Shown here piece after piece: positions 23,550 to 35,275 of a DNA stretch of 64,000 nucleotides. The DNA comes from Sapria himalayana (taxonomy: Eukaryota > Streptophyta > Magnoliopsida > Malpighiales > Rafflesiaceae). Below the pieces are notes generated by a model. That model made no database searches, had not been told where the DNA came from, and saw nothing but the letters and a program-made list of their open reading frames with translations. The translations under genes and the position numbers were made by a program. Numbering within the stretch: position 1 is the first letter of the stretch; the number at the start of each line of letters is the position of its first letter. Where the stretch lies: the NCBI GenBank assembly GCA_029783825.1, contig JAREIK010003007.1, positions 385,331 through 449,330 on the forward strand, in the 5' to 3' direction.

Positions 23550-24725
23550 TACCTAAATAAAAAATAGATTATATAGTAAACCTATCTATATATAATTAAA
23601 TTTATTCTCCGATATAATTAATAATTATTTTTGAGTTTTCATTTTAATTCTCTCCCAAATCTTTACCTTATGACTCATCGACTATATTTATTTATAATTT
23701 GAACATTTTTGAATATCATTGTTATAATTTTATGAGTGTTTATTTATTATATTATTCTTAAATATGATTGGGTGAAATAATATTGAGCTAATTGATTACT
23801 TGGAAGTTTTTTGCATTACATATATATTGGAGGTAATGCATTTGTACAATGATAAATATCTATAGCTAATGGTAGTATATCTTAGGTTGGAGACTTTTTA
23901 GACGTAGTCTCTATAAATTTTTGGGAGGCAAGACTATCAATATATTAAACTCTCTCAGATCTCTCATTAAAATGGGAATCTTGTATACTAAGTATGTCTT
24001 CCATGATCTCCATTTATTATATATATTTTTTAATAATAGGAACACCCGATTTATGGCCTGCTCAATTTTTTTTTCTTTATTTATAATTTGGTTTGCTGTT
24101 TGAGTTATGATTTAGTGTTTTATTTTCTTTTTTATATCATAATATTTTCTTCTTTAATTTATAAGCTAGGGTTTGCAAATCATAAGAGTATGTCTACATT
24201 TACATTGTGTTACTATACAATGTGTGCACTTAGTTTATATAGTAGATCTACATGGTAAATATCTGACGTGACTGCAGAGTGATGTTGTTGTAGTGTTAGT
24301 GTTGATGTGGAATAATAATAATTTGTGTGTTTGTGTGGAGGACAAGATATTATGGATTATCGGCATGGTTGTGGCATCGACATAGTATTTGTGCAGTGAC
24401 ATTGACAATGTGAAAGTATTTTGTGGTGTTGAGGCAAAGTGTATACAATGTCTGATAGTGTGGTAGTTGCAGAGATGTCAACATGGTATTAATGTGTATG
24501 GTGTAGTGTTGTGGTGTGTTGTGTGCACAATAAGAGTGAATGTGTAATAGTTTGGGCATTATGGTGTAAGTGTAACAGTGCAATGTGGTGTGAAGTCAGT
24601 GCAGTGTAGTGCAATGCACTGAGGTATGAGGAGTGATGTAATGTGTAGTTCACATAAATCTTATATGGAAATCAGTTTCCTTAACTTGGCTGTATATTTT
24701 TTAATTAATGGGATCTTATTAATTA
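23550..24725. other. AT-rich DNA with a GT-rich island, nothing recognised
   Basis: No gene was recognised. Between 24,250 and 24,650 the + strand is rich in gtgt, tggt and agtg words, unlike its surroundings, and resembles in style the islands at 11.45-11.70 kb and 47.12-47.35 kb. No longer shared sequence was established. Confidence 0.4.
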
Positions 24726-24727
24726 CT

Positions 24728-25141
24728 TAGAGCATCTCCAATGGCAAAGCTCCATTTGGGGTCACAAAAGTTATAAATAGAACCTCAAACAGTATTTTGG
24801 AACACTAAATGGAACCAATTGTCTTCTATCACTCCAACCATAGTCTCCAGATAAGTATCTATTTTAATATTTTATTAGATTTTAAATATAAAATATAATA
24901 AAAATTATATTGTGTATAAAAAATAGCCGTTGGGAAAGTTCCCAACGGCGATGAACAGTTTTTTTTCCCTCCGAATTTTGCACTCTCAAAACAGGTTGCA
25001 AATTTGGAACCTCAAACCCTGGGGTTCCATTTTGATGACTGAAATGGAATCCCCGTTGGAGGACTATGACGATGGGTTGGGATTCCATTTTGATGATTAT
25101 TTCATTTGGCGACTGTTATACCGACGGGGTGGAGATGCTCT
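24728..25141. mobile_element. MITE with terminal inverted repeat gagcatctcc
   Basis: The left end ttagagcatctcc (24,727 onward) is mirrored perfectly by ggagatgctctaa ending near 25,142, so the ends are inverted repeats of at least 13 bp around about 390 bp. The gagcatctcc...ggagatgctc terminus is a common plant MITE end. Internally there are repeated words around ccattttgatga and a perfect 11-bp foldback at 24,926-24,949 (gccgttgggaa, 2-base loop). No coding capacity is present. A TA or TTA/TAA target duplication is possible, but the assignment is ambiguous because the palindrome runs through it. Confidence 0.75.
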
Positions 25142-25142
25142 A

Positions 25143-26513
25143 AAAAGTCAGAATTGCTTAGTTGTATGTTTTTTGCATAGCTATAGCTTAGTCCTAATTG
25201 TACAGCTATATGTTTTCTTTACATAACTGTAACTTTAAAGTTGGCCATACACCTAACTTTTATTTATTTTCTTTAAGCTTTGATGAGAGTACTCAATTTG
25301 TGAGATGACATAATAATTTTGTCTTCTATATAAGAGTTTTTTTTGTATGTTTTTAAATTAATTTTTTCTTATTTTTTTTTATAAAATTCATTTATTATTA
25401 TTGATAACCCTCTCTTTTGGCGGAGGAATACCATTTTTACAACATATATCTACCCGTAGACCTCTTACACCCATCTTAAGCTTAAATCTACTAGCTAGCA
25501 TATTGAATTATAAAAGACTTGCTCAAATAAACATTTATTCGCTTATATAATTTAACTAGTATAAGCTAGAGGCTTTGCTCTAGTTTATTTAATTTACGGC
25601 CCGTCTTTCCCATTTTACTATTTTCGGGTCATCTTTTCGGCCCACCTTCTCATTTAAATTCTTGTAATATTCAGAAGTTTCCCGTGCTCAGCCTCTATCT
25701 CTCATCTTCCCCGTGTCTCGAGCTCTGCTATTCACGTCATTACCAAAGATTTCCAACCGTCCTCCTACTTCTTTTATACACGTTTGAGCCTGCAATATAC
25801 AAAGAAAAAATGAACGCGCCTGCAAAATAACTTATCACCCTATTCACCTTGTCCCTTGTTATACTTATACGACATTTATAATTTCTTCGTTCCCTCCCAT
25901 TCTTTTTGCCAATACGGCTTTGCATGAGTTGCACAGAGACCTAAGACTTTCTGCATAACTCTCAGGAGAATAAGAATGATCGCTTTAAATTATAACTGAT
26001 AACTTAACCAAAACCAAGCACGAGTAAACCGCACACCAGATGATCACCCACAAGACCAGGTGATCAGTCGAGAAGAGCAGCAGTCAATACCTAGTGATAA
26101 ACATCTTATAATATATGAGCTTATCAAGGCAAAATATTTATAAACTACATTATTTAACCTATAAAATCCGCAAGATTAGCGAATTAAAAACAAAAGGCTC
26201 CTTCTTAACATCTTCATCCTGCAAAGAAAATCCAGATACATATTTATACATGTGCACCATTTTGCCGGAACTGCACTTCTAAAAAATTATCCAAAAAATA
26301 ACACATGCATAGATCTAACCTACTTGCTTCTTTTTTAGATTCGTTATTCTAAATTATATTCTAAGTTTTATTTTAAAACTGACTCAGCCTCCACCCTTCC
26401 TAACTCCTTAAGCTTATATTAAAATAACGCAAACCTTGTATAAAACTTTAACATCTAATAACACAAAGTTAAACCAGAAATTTTATAACACATGGCTCGG
26501 TAAGGCTGATGTT
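25143..26513. other. Non-coding DNA downstream of the gene end at 26.5 kb
   Basis: The region is less AT-rich than its neighbours, especially 25,590-25,950, and could include the 3' untranslated region of the minus-strand gene end at 26,514. A 64-codon minus frame (25,934-25,740) was examined and matches nothing I know. Poly-T runs near 25,330 and 25,370 are short. Confidence 0.4.
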
Positions 26514-26665
26514 TCACTTCAGTAGGGCATGAAATGGTGAACCGGTTAGAGCTTGCCTGCAAGAAGAACAAAGCAACACAAAAATTCCAGCACTTACCTT
26601 TGGCCTTCTATTTTTCTTTTGGACTTGCTTTGCAAGGACAGAAATTCCCCTGCAATGTCGTATTT
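26514..26665 (-). CDS. Unidentified host gene, last two coding exons (candidate)
   Basis: On the minus strand a 68-nt exon (26,665-26,598) is preceded by TTTTTGTGCAG and followed by the strong donor AAG|GTAAGT. It reads KYDIAGEFLSLQSKSKRK then IEGQ and ends in phase 2. A second acceptor, TCTTCTTGCAG, lies just before 26,556. Splicing there keeps the frame and adds RQALTGSPFHALLK and a TGA at 26,516-26,514. The peptide is basic and soluble-looking; I do not recognise the family. The intervening intron would be only 41 nt, shorter than nearly all plant introns, so the second acceptor may be fortuitous. LINE-B ends about 50 bp upstream on the same strand, apparently inside the preceding intron. 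No upstream exon was found beyond the LINE. Confidence 0.4.
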
Positions 26666-26715
26666 CTGCACAAAAATTTCAACAGGAAATTAAGTCTTTA
26701 TCATACCTTCCTAGG

Positions 26716-29700
26716 CTATTTATTTGTTCTAATATAAGGAAATGTCATTTTATCTAAACATGCTATTCCCTTTAGTTTATGTGGCATGGATTCCACGTCA
26801 TAATCTATCTCTCCTCTAGTTGAGCCTATTATAGATAGGCTTTCCGCTAGATTATTAGCTTCTCTATATATGTGTGTAATTGAAGCCTTTAATTCATCTA
26901 AAAGGCTAATAATTACTTCTAGATCCTCTTCATACCTCCATAAGATTTTCTTGTTAATTACTATTTCGACTAATAGTTTCGAGTCTACCTGAACTTCTAT
27001 ATTTTTAAAATTTAGCTTCTTACATATCTCTAATCCTGATTTCAAAGCTTTAATTTCTGATTCTAGGGCCGAAGAGGCTCTACTAGATCTGGTGAAAGCT
27101 CTCTTTACTGTCCCTATATGATCTCTTATTACTCCGCCTCCTCCTGCTATTCCAGTGTCCATGTTAAAACTACCATTCATATTAAGTGAAAATTTGCCAA
27201 CCGGTGGAGTATTCCAATGTATACATTTAGCCAATTGCTGTTTTATAACTTTATAAGTGAGATCCCATGTTTTCTCAAGATTCTTTTCTTGTTTCTTTTC
27301 CTCTATTTTTATAGGTTTCATTATTGATATATTACTTATCTCCTTTCTAATAGCTTTTATTATTTCTGTTAAATTCATCCTTTTATTTTCAAATTTACTT
27401 TTATTTCGAAATTTCCATATGCACCAAATAATTAGGTGTGGTAATTTCTGATTAAGCCATTTTCTAGTGGGGCTTTTCGTATTTTCACTTTCCCATTTTT
27501 TAACTTTATCTATTAATCCATCATCTTTATTACTTATTCATTTTCCCCCTCCATCTCTCTCCATATTTCCGCTGCAATTGGCCCATTGGAAAATAAATGA
27601 TCGGTTGTTTCAACTGCTTGTGAACAACATTCACATCTTGATGCCATTTTTATCCCATTTTTTGTACATTCTTATCTACCGGTATAGCATTCACTAGAGC
27701 CTTCCATGTGAAGGAATGCATTTTTTGCGGGACATTTTCTTGCCATACCCATTTGAATAAAGTTTGAGCCGGGTTTTTCTTTCTGACCAAATCTTTTGCC
27801 GACTTTACAGAGAAGTTTCGTTGTGGCGTTAAAGTCCATTTCCAGCCACTCTTCTTTAGCATGGAGTGTGAGTCTACTATCTCCTTTTATTTTTCCATTG
27901 CCTTCCAGCTGTTTGAAGCTTTCTTAGGGCTCTTATTCTTATTATCTAAATATTTAGCCCGCATGTATTTAGCCCAAAGATTATCACTTTCTTTAAGTCT
28001 CCACTAGCCTTTGCAATCCTAGGAAGCGGCCGAGTCCTGAAGGCTCATTAAACCTAATCCTGCTTCCTCTTTTGGGTAACAAATGACTTTCCAGTCCTTC
28101 CAGTGTAATTTATTTCTCCCTTCTTTTTTACCCCATAAGAAGTTTGCCATTTCCGATTCAAGTTTTTTAATAAATTTTTTAGGGGGATGAATAACTGATA
28201 AAATATGTGTTAGTGTGCTTTGTAAAACATGTGAGAGCAGCGTTATCCTCCCCCCAAATATCAGGAGCTTTTCTTTCCATCCTGCTATTTTCTTTCTTAG
28301 CTTATCTTGAAGGTAAGTCAGATATTCTTCCTTCAACCTCCCCTCATATATCAGACAACCTAAGTACATTAATGCCCCTTTAATTTCTGAGAAGCCTGTG
28401 ATATTTTTGATTTTATTTACTAACTTTAATTTTGCATTTTTAGCAAGCATAAACTGACATTTGCTTTTATTTACGATTTGACTTGTTTCTTTTTCAAATA
28501 TTTGAAGAAGATCCATAAGATTCATTAATGACTTTGTACTAGCATTTGTAAAAATTATAAGATCATCCACATAGGCTAAACAGCCTATTCTGGGTGTATT
28601 CCTTGGTTGTCTGAATGATATTAATTTACCTTCTGACATTCTCTTATTCAAGTTTCGAATTAATAATTCTATGTAGATATCAAAAAGAAGAGGGGATAAC
28701 GGGTCCCCTTGCCTTATACTTCTATTTGGTTTAAATTCCTCACTTATCTTTCCATTTACAAGCACTCTTACCCAAGTACTTGAAATGCATCTGTATATTA
28801 GATCTTTGGTTAGCTCAGAGAATCCGAACCTTCTCAGGACAAAACAAAGGGTATCCCATTCTACTCTATCGAAGGCTTTCGATAGATCCAGCTTAACCAC
28901 TAAATTGTTTCCTCTTGATTTACCTCCCATTTCTTTCATCATTTCTGATGCAAGTTTTATATTTTCAATCATTAATCTATTTTTTGACAAAACCCGTTTG
29001 TTCCTGAGATATTATTGATGGTAAAATTATGCTTAGTCTATTTTGTAATATTTTTGCTAAAATTTTATAAATAGCATTGCATAAACTTAAAGGTCTGTAA
29101 TCCTCGCATTTTTGTGGCGATTCTTTTTTTGGAATTAATACTATAAAATATTTTGCCCATGATTTTGAAATTTCCGCACCTACAAAAAAACTTGCAATTG
29201 CGGGGACTAGCTCACTTTTAACCGTGTGCCAGTTTGACTGGAAAAAATAATTATTCCAACTATCCGGTCCTGCTGCACTCTCTTTATCGAGATTGAAAAC
29301 TGCCTCTTTTACTTCTGGTTCTTCCGGGATCAATTCCATTAAATGGTTTTGAGCTTCTGTAATGGTTGCCCTAATCTCATGCATTAGAGAATTGTCTGTC
29401 CTATATGACTGACTGCATAATTGGTTTTCAAAAAAATTTTTAAAAAGAGTTCCTATTTCCTTTTCTTCTTCTACCCATTTTCCTTCTTCATTTTTTACTC
29501 ATTTAATTTTATTCTTTTGAGATTTTCTTTTAGTCATATTATAAAAGAATATAGTATTACGGTCACCATCTTTTATCCATTTAATCTTTGCATGCTGTTT
29601 CCAATAAATTTCTTCCATGTGTAATTTCAATCTTAGTTCTCCTTTAGCCTTAATTAGTTCTAACCGAGTTTCATTATTATTAATGAAGTCAAAATCTTGT

Positions 29701-30610
29701 TCCAACTTGGCTACTTTTTCTTCTACTTTTTTTAGCTCCTGATTTAATTTTCCGAAAACCTATTTGTTCCATGTTTTTAAGCAAGCTTTTAGTCTCAGAA
29801 GCTTAATTGTTAGAGCTTGCATCGGCTTGCCCTCTGCTGGCTCTTTCCAAGACTCTTTGACGAGACTTTCATAGCCTGCATGCTTTACCCACATATTTTG
29901 GAATTTAAAATTAGATGTATTACCCTGATTCCTTTGTATCGTGATAAGCAGTGGGCTATGATCAGAGCAAGTTCTATTTAAATGTCTTAGCCCCGTAGTC
30001 CCTTGTGAGGTGACCCACTTTGTGTTACACAATATCCTATCCAGCGAGCCCAGATGACTCCTCTTTTTTGCCAATTATTACACCAGGTGTATCTCGAACT
30101 AGTGAAATCTATTTCCATTAGATTAGTAATGGCTATTGTGTCATTAAATTGTTTCATGGCTACCTTATCCGGTGGTTTACCACCTTTCTTTTCTTGAGGG
30201 CTTCTAATTATGTTAAAATCTCCTCCTATGATCCAAGGAGAGTTTCTACTTGCTATATCTTTCATCTCCTCCCATAAAGTTAACCTAGATTGTTTATCAT
30301 TTTTAGCATAAACTGCTGAAATTATTTGATCTATGTTCTTATCTAATTTAAAGTGTACTATCTGTTCAGTATCTTTTAATATTTCAATTTTCAGCTTATT
30401 ATGCCATAAAATCCAAAGTTTACTATTTAAATTATCGTAAGCCTTTTTAAAACCTAAAATTTCACTATATTTAGTTAATTGATCTTGCAGGACCATTGGC
30501 TCTGCAATAATCATTAATGATATTTTATGTTCTTTAATTAAAAGTCTTAATCTATTTATCGTGGGGCTATTAGCTACCCCCCTAACATTCCAATATAGGC
30601 ATCTATCCAT
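26716..30610 (-). pseudogene. LINE-B ORF2: endonuclease, reverse transcriptase, zf-RVT and RNase H
   Basis: ORF2 starts at 30,610 with MDRCLYWNVRGVAN. The endonuclease shows AEPMV, WIIGGDFN and, after a frame change near 30,000, CSDHSPLL. A linker (29,705-29,499) is in yet another frame. The RT spans 29,384-28,019 with a frame overlap at 28,990-28,977: LSLCNAIYKILAKILQNRL, KLDLSKAFDRVEWD (motif A), SIRQGDPLSPLLF (motif B) and YVDD (28,573-28,562, motif C). The zf-RVT region is at 27,862-27,650, with the phrase FKWVWQENVPQKMHSFTWKA. The terminal RNase H (27,378-26,716) keeps the ALESE glutamate and VQVDS aspartate, but its first acidic residue is Asn (LNMNGSFN, codon 27,177-27,175). At least four frame breaks make it inactive. 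Confidence 0.93.
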
Positions 30611-31973
30611 TAAAACCTAATTTGGCTTGAGCTCGAGTTGTACACTTGGATTCATAAGTCATATTAGCATATTTCTTCATGTTTCTTACTGTTTTAGGAG
30701 TGTGAGTAATTTCATGCCTAATCTCATTATATTTTACTTGTTTCCCAAGCACCATGGCCATTTGCTTCAAGGCATCCATAGATTGAGTTCTTGAGAGATT
30801 CCCCCAATCTTCATTGTAAATAGATATATCATCCTTTGCTTTCACCTCAGGCTCCTCTTGAGATACATCACCCTTATTAATTGAAGGACAACTAAAAATT
30901 ACCGATTCATCTTCAGGGAAGTCCAGAAGATCCTCGTTTATCCACCCATAATCTTCAAGTTTTTCTTTCAATACAATTCTGGTTCTGGATCTTTTTTTAT
31001 GTTTTCTCCTGTGTTTTACCTCCTCCCATCCTTCATTCAAGCTATCCTCCTTCTCTATCTCCAAGTTAACCTCTGTCGGGATGACTTCTACTTGATTATT
31101 CTTTGAGTAATCTGCTGAAAAACATGGATTACCTCCACTGTCCAGACCTACCTTCGGCTGGATATTGTGCTTGTGAAGAGGGGCCTCCTCTTTCCTTATC
31201 CATTGCATTACCTTCTTGCCTCCTCCATCCTGCCGCTGCCCATTGTTCTTCTCCTCTTCCCCCACCTTGCACGATAGATTTTCATGCCCGAGCCTCTTAC
31301 AACTTAGGCAGTAAGAAGGAAGGCTTTCGGGGATGACTGTTTGCCAAAACCCCTCGGCCTGTTCACCTTCACCACTACCTATCCATAGCTTGTCAGGCGG
31401 CTTAGTCAAGAGGTTAAGCTCGACACATACACGAGCTTTGTTCGGCCTTGACATGGCTACTATGGCTTCGTCCCATAGCATGGGTTTTCCCAAACACAAT
31501 GATATCGCATAGAGAGAAGTTTTAGAGAATAAATGTAATGGCAGAAACAACAATGTAAACCATACCGGGGCTATAGGCGCCTCTTCCAGAGGAGTGAAAT
31601 TTTTTGTCCACTTCAGTATACGCATGGAGAAGTCGGCGACCTGCCATAAACCACGCTGCCATAGGCGATATTGATCCTCCAGTAGAGAGCATTGCAACAC
31701 GACATGTTTGGCGTCGAAGTCAGCGAACTTCACCTTCCCCTTAAGCTTTAAATTATCGATAAATTTCTGAACTCCAATCGCTCGAGGCCTGCCGTGGGAG
31801 AACTTACCGATAAGCGTGTATTCGAAAGGTTCTAAGAGCCTTCGAGTTTCTTCAGCAGAGAAGATGATAACTGGGAGCCCATTTTTGTTCCCGTGAGTTC
31901 GTAATATCGACGCGGTCCCTTTCACAATCGAGGCAAATGACTTATTATTTGATAATAAGTCGGTTTGCTCCAT
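30603..31973 (-). CDS. LINE-B ORF1: DUF4283 / zinc-knuckle RNA-binding protein
   Basis: This is a 456-residue frame from the Met at 31,973 (MEQTDLL). The frame is open upstream to 32,087, but I prefer the inner Met because the extra 38 residues come from the repetitive leader and the inner Met aligns with the usual start. DUF4283 covers roughly residues 34-180 (KFSHGRP, LWQRGLWQVADF, PVWFTLLFLPLHLF). A CCHC knuckle, C-X2-C-X4-H-X4-C, is at residues 222-235. A strongly basic patch (KHRRKHKKRSR) lies in the C-terminal third, with acidic stretches around it. LINE ORF1 proteins coat the element RNA. The stop overlaps the ORF2 start by 8 nt (ATGGATAG). It is intact while ORF2 is broken. Confidence 0.9.
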   Translation of the reverse strand: MEQTDLLSNNKSFASIVKGTASILRTHGNKNGLPVIIFSAEETRRLLEPFEYTLIGKFSHGRPRAIGVQKFIDNLKLKGKVKFADFDAKHVVLQCSLLEDQYRLWQRGLWQVADFSMRILKWTKNFTPLEEAPIAPVWFTLLFLPLHLFSKTSLYAISLCLGKPMLWDEAIVAMSRPNKARVCVELNLLTKPPDKLWIGSGEGEQAEGFWQTVIPESLPSYCLSCKRLGHENLSCKVGEEEKNNGQRQDGGGKKVMQWIRKEEAPLHKHNIQPKVGLDSGGNPCFSADYSKNNQVEVIPTEVNLEIEKEDSLNEGWEEVKHRRKHKKRSRTRIVLKEKLEDYGWINEDLLDFPEDESVIFSCPSINKGDVSQEEPEVKAKDDISIYNEDWGNLSRTQSMDALKQMAMVLGKQVKYNEIRHEITHTPKTVRNMKKYANMTYESKCTTRAQAKLGFNG

Positions 31974-32087
31974 TATCACCTTGAATAGAGCTTGATTTGA
32001 GTGAAAATGGAGAGTTTCTCTCTCTAGAAAGTGGAATTTTCTCTCTCTAGAAAGTGAGAGCGTTTTTGAAAAAAAGAAACATTTCAA

Positions 32088-33164
32088 GTTTTTATTTTTT
32101 CATAATTTTTTCTTATTGATAATCTTCAATGATATTTTTTAAGCATTATTTATTTTAATATCTTATATTATTATCTATATTAAAGGTATGTCATGGTCTA
32201 TATATGAGCGATCCTTGAATTACATAATCTTCTCATATAATAATTTAAATTTGATATTATAAAAAAAATAATAAATATATAAATACTAATAAAAATTTAT
32301 ATTAAATATGATTAAAATAACTATTTTTTGATTATAATTTAATTAAAATATTATACTTAATTTTACTTGATAAATTTATTTATGATATTTAAATATTTGT
32401 ATTACAAAACATTATATAATTTATTATATAATTATAATATTTATAAAATATTTTAATTAATATATAAAAATAAATAAAAATTACAAATAATAAAAAACTA
32501 AAATAAACACTTGTTTGATTACAAAAAAATTATAAAATTATATGAATAAATGAATAAATAAGTAAATATTTATAAAAATAAAAGTATTAAATAATATTTT
32601 TATAATTATAGAAATTTTTAAAAAATATAATGACGAAAAGATTTTATATTTTTGAATTATTAAAATTTTTTTTTTATTTTTCATAAAATTTAAAAGAAAA
32701 AAGTTGATATTTTAAGATTAATATATTGTTGTTTTAATCATATCAAAAAAAAATTGATTATTTAAAAAATTAATATTTTAGTGTGGTTATTAAATGAACA
32801 CTTCTAACATTAAAATTTATAATGATTAAAAGATTATAATTATATGCTTTTATAATTATTTCATATTATTTTAATAAAAGATAAATTGAATTCTTATAAA
32901 TTTATGACCATATATATATATATATATATGAATACTTTATTATTATATAATATTATTTTATTTATTTATTAAATAATATCATTTATGGTTAAATAAAGAT
33001 CTATTTCTATTATTTTATTTAATGTATTTATTTTTTATAATTTAATTTTAGTGTTATTTTTTATAATTAAATTTTAGTGTTATTTTTTTATATTTTATTT
33101 TATAATAGTTTAGTGTATATATATATAAGGTTTTATTAAAATGCTTTTTATCAAAAAACAGAGC
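32088..33164. other. Extremely AT-rich DNA, nothing recognised
   Basis: About 1.1 kb almost entirely of A and T, including a short (TA)n near 32,910 and another near 33,117. No frame, motif or repeat family could be supported. Confidence 0.6.
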
Positions 33165-33590
33165 CCACACTTCAAACTGTGCATTTAATGGTAACAATAA
33201 CAATGTTTTAGGGTTCTCACAGAAGATCTACAATGTCATAGCTTATGGTGGTGTTCATATAGACATGAGAACAATGCTTGTAGATTGGGTTCCCATCTGC
33301 AGACTCTTCGTGTGGGTAAAACCCCCTCTGCTGGCAATTTCACATCATGGATACTCCGGTAAGCTCTGATAAGTAAAAGATGCCGTGTGGACTAAATTCA
33401 TCAGTGGGGGCCATAACATCTGCTATTGCTTCAGGCAACATAATCTGAAACGAGTAATGAGCGTGCAGATCAACTGATGACATGAAGCAACTCTATGATG
33501 GATGCATATGAATTCATTAGTGGTGACATGGAGAGTTGGATTCGACATGTTGTTGTTTCACAGGTGAGTAATTTCTTGCTCGTTGCTTGA
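33165..33590 (+). other. Single-copy-looking island with donor-like sites, unidentified
   Basis: The base composition becomes gene-like. A + frame stays open for about 65 codons from 33,165, and donor-like sequences occur at ctccg|gtaagc (33,357) and ttcacag|gtgagt (33,562). No translated frame on either strand matches a family I know. It could be a captured gene fragment or chance. Confidence 0.25.
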
Positions 33591-34620
33591 CCCTATTTCT
33601 TTTTATTTTTGAGTTTCCTAGAAAATGTTGAAAAAATTAGTATTTCTATTTTATCTAATTTAGAAATAGCAACTTACTTTTTTTGAAGAAAAAGTCAATC
33701 ATAAAAATCATACATAAGAAAATATATTTGGATCAATATCACATTTGAAATACAATGCAATAATTTTGTGCTGAGCTTTATCTAGAAATTAGGAATTGTG
33801 AATAGACTAGACATAGCTTGGCCAATCCTATTCTTTTTCATCACATATGTGTATAATTCAAATTGAATGTACATACTCGTTGTTGTGTTGTCATATGCAT
33901 TGTGAGGAGTCCCTACTTAATGCATATCTTAATAGTCTTATATCTAAAAATAAGAGAGATTATGTCTGATGAGTCTCAAACTTGATATTTATTGTTCTTG
34001 GACAAAAATATTTGTTATAGTGTCAAGATATGATCTTCATTATATTCATGTGATAAATATTTTCATAATGATTAGTTATTTTTGTATTCTTCCTGCACAA
34101 ATATATTTTATGTTAAAATTTTTATGAGATTTAGTGAGGTGAAGTTTATGTTTTGTTGCATATTTAATAATTTTGCCTTTGCGTGCTTATGTATACAATC
34201 GATGATGAAAATTATTATTCTAGGGCAAGAATAAAATATCATGTATTAATTTTTATTTTGAATTAATATAGTTTTGTTAAACTTGAATTTTTTATGTTTG
34301 TTTTAATGATGTTATTTTTGAGATTTATTGCCTAGTGAGATGAGACCTAATAATTAATGATAAATTGATGGTCAAAAAAAAACCAATATGAAAAATATTG
34401 AATATTAATAATTTTATCTCCTAATTTTCTAGCTATCTTGATTATACGAGTCCACTAAAAAAATTAAGTTTTATTCTTATCTTTAATTTTATTCTTTATT
34501 TTTAAAATTCCAGTGTTGTTCTTAAAGAGCCTATATTGCAAGATTTTCCTAAAATGTGAAATATAAAGTAAGGTGCGTTTTATTTTACATATAATTTTAT
34601 ATAAAAACATGAATAATGTT
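33591..34620. other. AT-rich DNA, nothing recognised
   Basis: About 1 kb of AT-rich sequence without a supported gene. It leads into the GC-rich trinucleotide block. Confidence 0.5.
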
Positions 34621-34632
34621 GGATTTTATTTT

Positions 34633-35275
34633 GGCAGTAGCAGTGGCGGTGGCATCGGCAGCAATGGCTGCGGCGGCAGCACCGGCAGCAATGGCTATGG
34701 TGGTGGTGGCGGCACCGGCAGCAATGGCTGCGGCGACAACACCAACAACACAGGCATCATAGGCCACACTAGTAGTAGTGGTAGTGGCGACAGCGGGGGC
34801 CACAGCGGCGGTAGTACGGGCAGTGGCAAAAACGTCGGCAGCTGCGGTAGCAGCGACAACAACAAAAGTGTCGGCAGTGGTGGTAGCAGTGGTGGTAACA
34901 GCAGCAGCAGCAGCACTGGCAGCGGCGGAAGCAGAGTTAGAGTTGACATGTGGCGGCATCTGTGGTAGCATCAATAGCAACGGCGACATTAGTGGCAGCA
35001 CCGATTGTAGTGGCAGTATGGGGTGCAACAGCAGCGGCAGCAACCGTGGCTGTGGCTGTGGCGAAAGCAGCAGTGGCAGCAGCCGCGGCAGTGGCTGTGG
35101 CGAAAGCAGTGGTGGCAGAAGCGACAGCACCGGCAGTGGAGGCAGTAGCGGTGGTGGTGGTGACAGTGACAACAGGGATGACAACAGCGGCAGCAGCTAC
35201 AACAGTTGCAGCAGTAATAGGAGAAGCAGCAGCGGGAGCAGCAACAATGACAACAAATGTGGTATATACATACGT
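34633..35275. repeat. GC-rich imperfect trinucleotide-repeat block, copy 1
   Basis: About 640 bp of degenerate GGC/AGC/GGT/ACA triplets (ggcagcagc, ggtggtggc, agcggcggc). The triplet period leaves several frames open on both strands, encoding Gly/Ser, Ala/Val or Leu/Pro runs. None starts sensibly or has a conserved domain, so I do not call a gene. The block is the GC-rich head of a unit repeated about 1.2 kb further on. Confidence 0.85.

Larger units (their letters stand above)
26700..32087 (-). mobile_element. LINE-B, near full-length non-LTR retrotransposon
   Basis: A 5.4-kb minus-strand LINE with ORF1 intact and all ORF2 domains in order: APE endonuclease, reverse transcriptase, zf-RVT and RNase H. 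The 5' leader (about 31,974-32,087) contains a duplicated word, ctctctctagaaagtg. The ORF2 stop at 26,716-26,718 is almost immediately followed by what looks like host intron, so little or no 3' untranslated region remains and no poly(A) tail (poly-T on +) is evident. Target-site duplications were not identified. Confidence 0.9.

Noticed and set aside
25740..25934. 64-codon minus frame with basic residues, possibly an exon of the gene end at 26.5 kb
   Set aside because: It lies beyond that gene's stop codon and shows no homology I recognise.
31103..31336. 77-codon + frame inside LINE-B ORF1
   Set aside because: Antisense shadow of the 456-residue ORF1.
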